A stretch of DNA of 64,000 nt from Mixta tenebrionis. Its GTDB lineage: Bacteria; Pseudomonadota; Gammaproteobacteria; Enterobacterales; Enterobacteriaceae. How positions within the stretch are numbered: the stretch's first letter is position 1; every line of letters starts with the position of its first letter. The notes under the pieces were generated by a model that searched no databases, was not told the DNA's origin, and saw only the letters and a program-made list of their open reading frames with translations. The stretch spans positions 62,001-126,000 of the forward strand of contig NZ_VHQI01000006.1 in assembly GCF_006517625.1 (NCBI RefSeq), given 5' to 3'. Of the stretch, positions 17,788-26,400 are shown in pieces. The position numbers were made by a program, and so were the translations under genes.

Positions 17788-18561
17788 ATGCGGTTGAAGA
17801 AACTCAGCTATCGGCTTCCTTCCTCCATTGTCTCGCCGCAGCATCAGGAGCCGCAGCGCTACTGGCTGGCGTGCCAGCGTGCTTACACCTTTCAACCGAT
17901 TTATCAGGTAACGGGACGCCTGATGGCGATCGAGCTGCTGACCGCCGTAACGCATCCCTGCGCGCCGACGCAGCGGATTTCACCGGAGCGTTATTTTGCC
18001 GCGCTGAGCGTCAGACAACGCCTGGCGATAATTTACGAGCAGCTGGAACTGCTGGGAAGCCGGGAGCATTTTTTCCTCGATTCCGATCGCGTTGCTTCCG
18101 TTAATATTGATGGCCCGACGCTGCTGGCGATCCAGCACCATACGCCGCTGCGCGCGCTGATTGCGCGCCTGCCGTGGGTGCGTTTCGAACTGGTTGAGCA
18201 CCATATTTTGCCGCAGGAAGAGATGGTGGCGCAGATGCCGGAGCTGGGCGCGCTATGGCTGGACGATTTTGGTTCGGGAATGGCGAATTTTTCCGCGCTG
18301 ACCGAACTGAATTACGATTACATCAAGCTGGCGCGCGAGCTGTTCGTGCTGCTGCGCGCAAGCGAAGAGGGGCGTAATCTGTTTACTATGCTGCTGGCGC
18401 TGATCAATCGCTACTGTAAGGGCGTAATTGTCGAAGGGGTTGAAACCGCCGAAGAGTGGGAGCAGGTACGCCAGTCGTCCGCCTTTGCCGCGCAGGGCTA
18501 TTTCTTCGCCCGCCCGGCGCCCTTTCATCAGCTCGGCGATCTGCCGCTGCTGCTTCCCTGA
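17788..18561 (+). CDS. pdeH: Cyclic-di-GMP phosphodiesterase PdeH (YhjH), EAL only
   Basis: Stand-alone EAL-domain phosphodiesterase, the main c-di-GMP degrader coupled to motility in enterobacteria. The start at ATG 17788 gives 257 residues (E. coli 255); the frame extends upstream to a TTG at 17734 without homology. The signature reads AIELL in place of EAL (E. coli has VELL, also active), and LWLDDFGSGMANFSAL and VIVEGVET supply the metal and catalytic acidic residues. It is cytoplasmic with no membrane segment. It is divergent from kdgK and followed after 59 nt by yhjG. By lowering c-di-GMP it should oppose BcsA activation. Confidence 0.94.
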   Translation: MRLKKLSYRLPSSIVSPQHQEPQRYWLACQRAYTFQPIYQVTGRLMAIELLTAVTHPCAPTQRISPERYFAALSVRQRLAIIYEQLELLGSREHFFLDSDRVASVNIDGPTLLAIQHHTPLRALIARLPWVRFELVEHHILPQEEMVAQMPELGALWLDDFGSGMANFSALTELNYDYIKLARELFVLLRASEEGRNLFTMLLALINRYCKGVIVEGVETAEEWEQVRQSSAFAAQGYFFARPAPFHQLGDLPLLLP

Positions 18562-18620
18562 TGTCGTTTCCGCCGCTCTCTACTATCTTTACCAGATAGA
18601 TTGCAGGTAAGGAGACGGAG

Positions 18621-20678
18621 ATGTCACGCGCAGGAAAAATTGCCGGCTGGGCGATCGGAATTATATGTTTGCTGTTGGTGGTGATAATTGTCGTTATCGC
18701 TACCTTCGACTGGAATCGCCTGAAACCCACCATTAATCAGAAAGTTTCGACGGAGCTGAACCGCCCGTTCGCCATTCGCGGCGACCTCGGCGTTGACTGG
18801 ACGCGCAACCGCGAAGAGCCGGGCTGGCGCCGCTGGGTGCCCTGGCCGCAGATTCACGCTGAAGATATTGTGCTGGGCAACCCGCCGGATATCCCGGAGG
18901 TAACCATGGTGCATCTGCAACGCGCCGATGCCACTATCTCACCGCTGGCGCTGCTGCATAAAGAGATTTTTATCCCCTGGATTAAGCTGCAGCAGCCCGA
19001 CGCCCGCCTGATCCAGACGGCGGATAAAAAGAATAACTGGACCTTTAACCTCGCTAACAGCGGCGAGGAAGAGGAGCAGAACCAGACGCCGTCCGCCTGG
19101 TCGTTTCGGCTGGATAATATTTTGTTCGATCGTGGTCATATTACCTACCGCGATGCGGTGAATAAGGCCAACGTGAAGATGGATGTCGATCCGCTGGGCA
19201 AGCCGGTGCCTTACGGACAGGTAGCTGGCGGCGATGATAAGCAGAAGGGCGCGGCGGACTTTGTGTTTGGCTGGCGCGCCAGCGGCACTTACAACGATCA
19301 GCAGCTACAGGGCAGCGGCAAGCTGGGCGGTATGCTGTCGCTACGCAGTAAAACCACGCCGTTCCCGGTGCAGGCCGAAGTACGCAACGGCACCACGCGC
19401 GTTAATATTACCGGCAGCCTGCAGGATCCGTTGAACCTTGGCGGTCTGGATCTGCGCGTGCGTTTTTCCGGCGATACGCTGGCTAACTTATATGAACTGA
19501 CCGGCGTGCTGCTGCCCGATACGCCGCCGTATGAAACCGACGGTCATCTGCGGGTAAAATTCCGCGATAAGGGCGGCGCCGTTTTCCACTATCAGAATTT
19601 TAATGGACATATCGGCGACAGCGATATCCACGGTTCGCTGACCTATACGCAAGGTAAACCGCGTCCGAAGCTGAGCGGAGAGGTTGAATCACGCCAGCTG
19701 CGCATGGCGGATCTCGGTCCGCTGATTGGCGTAAATACCGGTAAAGGCAGCGAGAAAACGGCGAAGGCGAAAGCGCAGCGCGGCGATGCCGCCACGCAGC
19801 CGGCCGATCGCGTGCTGCCGCACGATCGCTTTGATACCAAAAACTGGGATGTAATGGATGCCGACGTGAAGTTTAGCGGTAAGCGGATCGAGCACAGCGA
19901 TTCGCTGCCGTTAAGCGATCTTTATACCCATCTGGAGCTGAAAAACGGCGATCTGTTGCTCGATCCGCTGCGTTTCGGCGTGGCGGGCGGCAATCTCAAC
20001 GCGACGGTTCGTCTCGAAGGAAGCCGCACGCCGATGCGTGGCCGCGCCGATCTTCACGCGCGTAAGCTGCATCTGCGCCAGCTTTTCCCCGGCGTGGAGG
20101 CGATGCAGAACAGCCTGGGGCAGCTGAACGGCGATGCTTCGCTGAACGGCAACGGCAACTCGGTGGCGGATCTGCTGGCGACCAGCAACGGCGAGGTGAA
20201 GCTGCTGATGAACGATGGCGTTATCAGCCGCAGCCTGATGGAGATCGTCGGGCTGAACGTCGGCAACTATGTGGTCGGCAAGCTGTTCGGTGATGATGAG
20301 GTGCGTATCAACTGCGCGGCGGCGAATCTGGACGTGCGTAACGGGCTGGCGACCTCGCGGCTGTTTGTGTTTGATACCACTAATGCGGTGATCAACCTTT
20401 CCGGCAACGTTAACTTCGGCAATGAGCGAATGGATCTCAGTATTGATCCGGAGAGCAAGGGGATACGTATTATCACCCTGCGATCGCCGCTTTACGTGCG
20501 CGGCACCTTTAAAAATCCGGACGCCGGGGTGAAAACCGGGCCGCTGCTGGCTCGCGGCGCGGCTGCCGTGGCGCTGGGCGCAGTAGTGACGCCGGCCGCC
20601 GCGCTGTTGGCGCTCATCTCGCCCAGCGATAATGAGGATAATCAATGCGTTAACGTGCTGCAGCAGATGAAGAAGTAG
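18621..20678 (+). CDS. yhjG: AsmA-family inner-membrane/periplasmic protein YhjG
   Basis: A 685-residue AsmA-like protein (E. coli YhjG about 690). One N-terminal membrane anchor (residues 8-30, rich in Ile/Val/Leu) is followed by the conserved FDWNRLKPTINQKV segment of the AsmA N-terminal domain, and then a long beta-rich periplasmic part of the kind thought to bridge the envelope for phospholipid transport. A C-terminal Ala-rich hydrophobic patch precedes a Cys near the end. AAGGAGAC gives a strong SD. The precise role is unsettled; lipid transport is inferred from the family. An 11-bp hairpin follows. Confidence 0.93.
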   Translation: MSRAGKIAGWAIGIICLLLVVIIVVIATFDWNRLKPTINQKVSTELNRPFAIRGDLGVDWTRNREEPGWRRWVPWPQIHAEDIVLGNPPDIPEVTMVHLQRADATISPLALLHKEIFIPWIKLQQPDARLIQTADKKNNWTFNLANSGEEEEQNQTPSAWSFRLDNILFDRGHITYRDAVNKANVKMDVDPLGKPVPYGQVAGGDDKQKGAADFVFGWRASGTYNDQQLQGSGKLGGMLSLRSKTTPFPVQAEVRNGTTRVNITGSLQDPLNLGGLDLRVRFSGDTLANLYELTGVLLPDTPPYETDGHLRVKFRDKGGAVFHYQNFNGHIGDSDIHGSLTYTQGKPRPKLSGEVESRQLRMADLGPLIGVNTGKGSEKTAKAKAQRGDAATQPADRVLPHDRFDTKNWDVMDADVKFSGKRIEHSDSLPLSDLYTHLELKNGDLLLDPLRFGVAGGNLNATVRLEGSRTPMRGRADLHARKLHLRQLFPGVEAMQNSLGQLNGDASLNGNGNSVADLLATSNGEVKLLMNDGVISRSLMEIVGLNVGNYVVGKLFGDDEVRINCAAANLDVRNGLATSRLFVFDTTNAVINLSGNVNFGNERMDLSIDPESKGIRIITLRSPLYVRGTFKNPDAGVKTGPLLARGAAAVALGAVVTPAAALLALISPSDNEDNQCVNVLQQMKK

Positions 20679-20697
20679 TGGCGAAACAGAGGGGAAC

Positions 20698-20724
20698 GCT
20701 GCCGCCTGAGTTGCAGGCGGCAGC
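20698..20724. terminator. Hairpin after yhjG at the island boundary
   Basis: GCTGCCGCCTG (20698-20708) pairs perfectly with CAGGCGGCAGC (20714-20724) over a 5-nt loop, 19 nt after yhjG. There is no T-tract, so it may be Rho-assisted or simply a 3'-end stabiliser. The T6SS island starts just beyond. Confidence 0.45.
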
Positions 20725-20782
20725 AGCAAGCCTAACCGTGCCGGGAGAACTTCATTTTTATGCGGCTGCTGTTTAAGCCTGC

Positions 20783-21079
20783 TTAATAAAATTCGATAAA
20801 TGATTGGACTTCAATACAATCCAGACAGACGAATACATAAATCATTCCGCAATCTGCAATGCAGTAGTTATCATTAATTGAGTCTAACTGCGCATAAAAT
20901 GTCATTTGTTCACCACACTCTGGACAATCAGGCCAGATACCGCCCTGAATAAAATCGGGAGTGCCGCCTAATTTATGACGAGAGCCAATTGGTTCAGGCG
21001 CCTTTTTAAATTTAGGTAAGGCTTCAGCCTTTTTAGTCAGAGGATGAGGTATCAGCTGGAAAGGTGGAATTTTTTTCAT
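20783..21079 (-). CDS. Orphan YwqG/DUF1963-like small protein (immunity candidate)
   Basis: A 98-residue soluble protein. The segment LGGTPDFIQGGIWPDCPECG, with a following QMTFYAQLDSI, looks like the C-terminal part of YwqG/DUF1963 proteins, a fold common among immunity proteins of polymorphic toxin loci. Cys pairs CPEC and CLDC could bind a metal. AGGAAG lies 8 nt upstream of the ATG, so the gene looks expressible. It sits right after a broken Rhs 3' end, which suggests an orphan immunity gene left when its toxin module was displaced. Family assignment is from motif memory, and the immunity role is inferred from context. Confidence 0.6.
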   Translation of the reverse strand: MKKIPPFQLIPHPLTKKAEALPKFKKAPEPIGSRHKLGGTPDFIQGGIWPDCPECGEQMTFYAQLDSINDNYCIADCGMIYVFVCLDCIEVQSFIEFY

Positions 21080-21248
21080 TAATTTACTTCCTGTGTAGGT
21101 AGATATCTGCCTAACTAAATCCTGAGATAACTATTAATTTATTTTCGATGAAAAGCCAGGTTCTGGCGCACGGCTACTACAAAACTATTATTAATAGCAG
21201 CGGGGCAGTTCAGGCAAGTGAAATTTATTGCGTACTGATAAAAAAGGG

Positions 21249-21428
21249 TTATACCGGATAATCCGCTGGGTTCCGGCGGATAAAACTGTCGCCGTGTGGA
21301 TTGTAGTACCGGTAGCGGCTGTAGTGCAAACCGGTCTCTTTATCATCATGCTGCTTCTGATAACGCAGTGAATGGCCGTTGAGGTGGGGCTGCTTGCCGG
21401 GCAGGGTGCCGCCGTCCTGCCAGAATCA
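21249..21428 (-). pseudogene. Remnant of an Rhs core 3' end
   Basis: On the minus strand a frame reads HLNGHSLRYQKQHDDKETGL then HYSRYRYYNPHGDSFI before a stop at 21249-21251. It parallels the end of the intact Rhs core (QYYDKETGLHYNRYRYYNPH then SGSFISQDPIGL). DNA at about 21285-21350 is nearly identical to 23930-23995. The copy has lost the DPxGL boundary and any toxin tail and has an upstream in-frame stop at 21426-21428, so it is dead. It marks an older Rhs C-terminus displaced by recombination at the core. Confidence 0.8.
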
Positions 21429-21439
21429 GGTAATTTCAC

Positions 21440-22552
21440 TCAGATTGATAGTTTGCTTTTAAATAATTAATCGATCCGGTCTGGCGCTTAAATCTGTTAT
21501 TTTTTTAGCTAATAATATTTTTATCAGGCGAATAGAAAAAATATATCTACATAGATTGTATATGTATAATAAAAAAATCATCTTCTTTACGATGAAAATG
21601 TTTTTATTTGGATGTGCCTTATTCCATTTTCACAGTAAGGTCTATGTCTTTTATATACAAATGCTTCGTCATGGTAAATTCCACCGTAGAAATAGCTTTT
21701 GTGAAATTAATCCTCTCTTTGATTATTAATAAGAGGCTTCTCAGATAAAATGTCCATTTAATACCAAATACACAGGATAGAATAAAGAAATACTCTGGTA
21801 AATTGATTTTTTTAAAAGAGAGAAGGTTTTCTGATGTCATGAATGGAATAGTTATAAAGTACGCACAGAAACCTATCATGTCTGGTTCTCTTTACTTTTC
21901 TCCACAGGATAAAAACTATTTCACCGACTTTGTTATGGATATGATTTTGCCTGAAAAATTATTTTGTGTAATATCTTCTTCTTTTGAAGAGAAAGAGTTG
22001 TTTTTTTAATTCAACAGAATATGTTTCGTCGCTATATCCAACAATTTCATGGGCGTCTTATAAGATATTCTATAGGAAATTATTTCCCACATCATTTTTT
22101 ATTTTTTTTAAGATCATTCAAGCTTTCACCTGTTTAGTATATTTCCTAAGGGCGTCTTTTATTTCATTATTTAGAATAGACTGAAATTATTTAATTTATT
22201 TTAGTATAATAATTTCCTCAATTAGCTCTTCGTTACGTCCCCTCCCTTAACTATTATAACCTAGATAGTTACCATGAAATGGTCTGTCTAACTTTATCAA
22301 TTCATTGATGAATTTTTAAATGCCTTGTGAAAATTCTCAGAAATTAAATTTAGTAAAGCTTGCTAATAACTTTATCCTTGAGGATACGGTTTATTGCACC
22401 GATGTTAATATTTTTTTATTTTCCTAAAATTATTGACGGGAATTTACACTGCAATTAACGAAAAGTATTGATGTATAAATATATTATTTTCTCAAGCCAG
22501 GATTGTATTATTTATGAGTTTTCCTAAATCTTATTTCCAGTTTATATCCAGG
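21440..22552. other. AT-rich, decayed stretch without an intact gene
   Basis: About 1.1 kb, far richer in A+T than the flanks. The best frames are an 86-codon minus-strand frame at 21619-21879 (hydrophobic, starting MIGFCAYFITIPF), and upstream of it, in another minus frame, the segment DAHEIVGYSDETYSVELKKQ (about 22000-22060), with stops and shifts between them. This looks like the wreck of one or more toxin or immunity cassettes. Plus-strand frames at 21803-22009 and 21984-22184 are equally unsupported. I do not call a gene here. Confidence 0.45.
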
Positions 22553-23449
22553 TCATGCAGATAGTCTTCGGCGAGCAATAATTTCATTTACTTCTTGCTG
22601 CGTGTGTGTGTAATGCTTTTTATTTGGATAGAAAGTTATTCTTTCAATATGGGGTATTTCCAAGGCTAAAGCAATATTGCCATCAATCAGTTCATCGAAT
22701 CCAACTGTTTTTAAGTTCGGCATGTAACGGATAAAGTCAAGGGAATCGACCCTGTTTAATCCAAGCTGTTCTATAGAACAATTACCTTTTAAGCATGAAA
22801 AGTTAACCATTTGCTTGCTATTTATAATAAAAACTCCATTGAGCTTTTTTAACGCATCTATTCCTGATAAATTTAGCAGCTTCGTACATCTTATTAAATG
22901 TAATTTTTCTAAATTTTCACAACCAGATAAGCCATCTAAGCTTCTGATTTGTGATTGTGTTATTTTTAATTCCCGCAAATTAGGGAAGTCTCCGAAGAAA
23001 CCAAAATCATTAGTATTTAAATGCCATAACCAAAGGTTTCTTAAATTAGTTAGCGCGCTAAAGTTAGAAAATTTCTTTGAATATGTTGCTGTTAAATTAG
23101 TTAGCTTGCTGAAGCGATTAAAATCTATTGAGATACCCTTAACATGTATTGTTAAAGAGGTTAGTTTAGATAGTGCATAAAGTGGAGAGAAATCCTGATC
23201 TGGTGAAAACTTTATATTAGGGCCGATAGCCAACTCATCTATACTCCTAACCCTGTCAAGGAGAGAAAAATCAATGTTTACCTGTTGAGTTTGAGAAAAT
23301 GAGTCTGCTTTTAAATAAAAACCATTACAATTTAACTGAGTGGCTAAAAAAACCCCTTCAAGATATTTATTATGTTCGGCGCTAATAATTCTACGCCCAT
23401 CTTTATTTATAAAGTTTATTCCCTCTGGGAAATCATCTTTTTTCATCAT
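22553..23449 (-). CDS. Leucine-rich-repeat protein, candidate immunity protein for the Rhs toxin
   Basis: A 298-residue cytoplasmic protein with no signal peptide. From about residue 90 to 265 it holds repeating LRR units such as LTNLRNLWLWHL, FPNLRELKITQSQI and CENLEKLHLIRCTKLLNLSG. The start is set at ATG 23449: GGAGG (23456-23460) lies 6 nt upstream, whereas ATG 23455 touches the SD. The ATG overlaps the rhs stop (TAATG), so translation is coupled. A gene immediately after an Rhs toxin tail is normally its cognate immunity gene; LRR and other solenoid repeats are known among predicted immunity proteins. A+T content is high, like the toxin tail. The function is inferred from position. Confidence 0.75.
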   Translation of the reverse strand: MMKKDDFPEGINFINKDGRRIISAEHNKYLEGVFLATQLNCNGFYLKADSFSQTQQVNIDFSLLDRVRSIDELAIGPNIKFSPDQDFSPLYALSKLTSLTIHVKGISIDFNRFSKLTNLTATYSKKFSNFSALTNLRNLWLWHLNTNDFGFFGDFPNLRELKITQSQIRSLDGLSGCENLEKLHLIRCTKLLNLSGIDALKKLNGVFIINSKQMVNFSCLKGNCSIEQLGLNRVDSLDFIRYMPNLKTVGFDELIDGNIALALEIPHIERITFYPNKKHYTHTQQEVNEIIARRRLSA

Positions 23450-26400
23450 TAACATCCTCCACTTTTCTTTGAATTCTTGGCTCTTGCTTTTTTATCTGCT
23501 TGAAATTTTGCTTCAAGTGCATTTGCATTTTCGTTTACTTGAGATTTCATATTTGAATTTGCAGCAGACTTTTTCAATCCTGGTGAATTAATTTCATTCA
23601 ATAAATTTGGATTTGTTCCAAAATTATTTCTTTGCATAATTTCATTTTCAACCATAAACCCCATATCATTTGATTGGAAATCTATATGTGCTTGCCCAAC
23701 CACTTTAGGTGTAGGGGAACCGGGAGGTAACGAACGTGTAACTTGTGCTAGTCTCTCTTTAATCGAATCGTTCATTCTTTTCAATGTTCCCTTACCGATA
23801 TATTTATCCCCTGTGTCGAATTCAAAAATATAAGCACCGGTTAACCCCAGCGGATCGATCCAGCTAATCGGATTCGGCGCATACTGATAAACATTCACCC
23901 CGCCCAACAGCCCTATCGGGTCCTGGCTGATAAAGCTGCCGCTGTGTGGATTGTAGTACCGGTAACGGTTGTAGTGCAAACCGGTCTCTTTATCATAATA
24001 TTGTCCCTGAAAGCGCAGCGGGTTATGCACCTGCTGCGTCAGGCGTTTTACTCCGCCCCAGGCATGGTAGTGCGCCTCCCAGGTGATATTGCCGTCGCCG
24101 TCGGTCAGGCGCAGCGGGCAGCCGTTGAGGTCGTTGTGATAATAGTGGATGCGCGCATCGGGCTGCGTGCGGTCGGGCAGCAGGGCGAAGGGAATAAAGC
24201 TGCCGGGCCGGTAAACGTACTCCTGCATGGCAGGCCAGAGCGCGCGCGCCGCCAGCCTGCGCTGTGCGCTGGCTTTAGCGTCGTCAGGGTCAGCGGCGGC
24301 GGTGTCCGGCAGGCCGGGCGTGCTGTTGGGGCGAGTCACCTCGCCAAGCAGGGCGTCGCCGTCCCACCAGAACCAGGTGGTTTCCTGCGCGTTGCGCTTG
24401 AACACCCGCCGCCCGGCGGCATCATAGCCATATTCGGTGGTGTGATGCTTATCGCGCGAGCCGCGCAGGCGTTGGTTGCCGTCCCAGCGCAGCTGGCGAT
24501 GGTTGCCGTCTCGGTCGCTTTGCCGGCGCAGATTGCCCGCGCGGTCAAACAGGTAGCGCACGCCGTGCAGCTCGCCTTCGCGCCACCAGCCCTGCGGGGT
24601 ATCATCCTGCGCCCGTATCTGCGTCAGCAGCTGGTTGCCGGCGGCATCCTGGATAAAACGGGTGACGCGCCCTTCCGGACAGGTGTGAGCCAGCAGCCGT
24701 CCCACCGGATCATAGCTGAAGTATTCGTGTCCCAGCCGGCTGTCGCTGCGCTCTTCCGGATTGCCGTTGCGGTCGTAACGGTAGCCGGTACTGAACAGTC
24801 CGGCGTCGTTACGGCTGACCGCCTGGGAAACCAGCCGGTCGCGTGCGTCATAGCGGTAGCGACGGCTCAGCGTTTCGCCCAGCGTTTCGTCCTGTAGTCT
24901 GCCGCAGGCGTCATAGGCAAAGCGGCTGGTTTCGCCGTCCAGCGTGACGGCGACGGGCTGCCCGCGCTGGTTATAGCGCCACTCCGTTCGGTGACCGGCA
25001 TCGCTGTGCCGGCTGATGCAGTTGCCTGCGGCATCGTAGCGCCAGTAGATGCCCAGTCCGTCCTGGCGTTCCTCCGTGAGGCGGCCTGCAGCATCATATT
25101 TGCGCGTAACTTCGCGCCAGGGATTAAGCAGCGCCGTCACGCGGCCGCAGCGGTCATAGCGGAAACGCTCTTTCAGCGTCTGCTCTCCGTCCCGGTAGCG
25201 CTTCTCGGTCAGCCTGCCCATGCGGTCGTGGCGGTATTCGGTGAGCTGCCCCAGCGCGTCGCTGCGTGCAACAAGATTGCCCGCCTCATCGTAGCGATAG
25301 CGGGTCTGCTGACCATAATAATCTTCGGTTTGTATTATTCTGCCCGCCCCGTCGCGCCGCAGCCGGTAACGCTGGCCCAGTTCGTTTACCACCGCCGTCA
25401 GCTGCTCTTCGCTGTCATATTCACAGCGCACCGTTTTACCGTCCGGCGTGGTGCGGCTGGTCAGCACGCCCATGCCGCTGTAGCTGAGCCGGGTTTCGCC
25501 GTTCAGCTCGTCCACATGGCGGCTGGGATTATCACAGGCGTCCCAGCCCAGCGTCTGCACGCTGCCGTCCTCCGACTGCCAGCGGATCAGTCGTCCTTTG
25601 GCGTCGTAATCCCAGCTGCAGTGGCGGCCCATGGCGTCGGTACGCTGGCGCAGCAGGCCACGGCTGTCGTAGCGGAACGTGGTGCGTGCGCCTTCGCCGT
25701 CGGTGTGGCTGCGTAAGAAGCCGTAACCATCGTATTCCAGCTGCGTTTCGCATCCGGCCGGATCCATGCTGAAGATAAGATCGCCGAAATCGTTGTAGCG
25801 GTAGATGGCGATCTGCCCCAGCTCATCGGTCTGGCTGATGAGCTGGCCGTCGCGGCTCCATTCATACAACCTGCTGGCGCCTTCTTCATCGGTCTCTTTT
25901 ATCAGGCGGTTATCAAGCCAGACGTAAAGGCGCCTGCTGCGATCGGGATGGGTCAGGGTACAGAGATTGCCGGCATCGTCCCATTCAAAACGGGTTTCGC
26001 GGCGTGCGGCATCCACCTGGCTGACGGGACGCCCGACTTCGTCGTAGCGATAGCGCGTGGCGCTTCCTTCAGGATTGATCTCACAGATCGGTAGCCGATC
26101 TGCATCAAACTGGATCTGCGTGCGGTTGCCCAGCGAGTCGGTAATTTCCACTTCGTTGAGCAGATCGTGATACACAAAGCGATAATCGTACAGCCCGTCA
26201 TCGCCCCAGGAATGGCAGACTCTTTGCTGTTCATCGTACTGATAGTGAAAGGTCAGGCCGCTGCGCAGGCTATGACTGATCATTTTTCCCTGCTGCCAGC
26301 CGTAGCGCCGGCACAGGCCGACCGCATCCTCTTCGGCTACCAGCTGGCCGCGATCGTCATAGTGATAGCGCGTCAGGGGCAGGTTGCACTGGCTGTCTTC

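Noticed and set aside
22553-23449. LRR protein as a secreted host-directed effector (IpaH-like)
   Set aside because: No signal or ubiquitin-ligase domain, and the overlap with the Rhs stop points to immunity instead.
23944-25716. Long plus-strand frames of 317 and 241 codons
   Set aside because: Antisense to the repetitive Rhs core; mirrored YD-repeat DNA.
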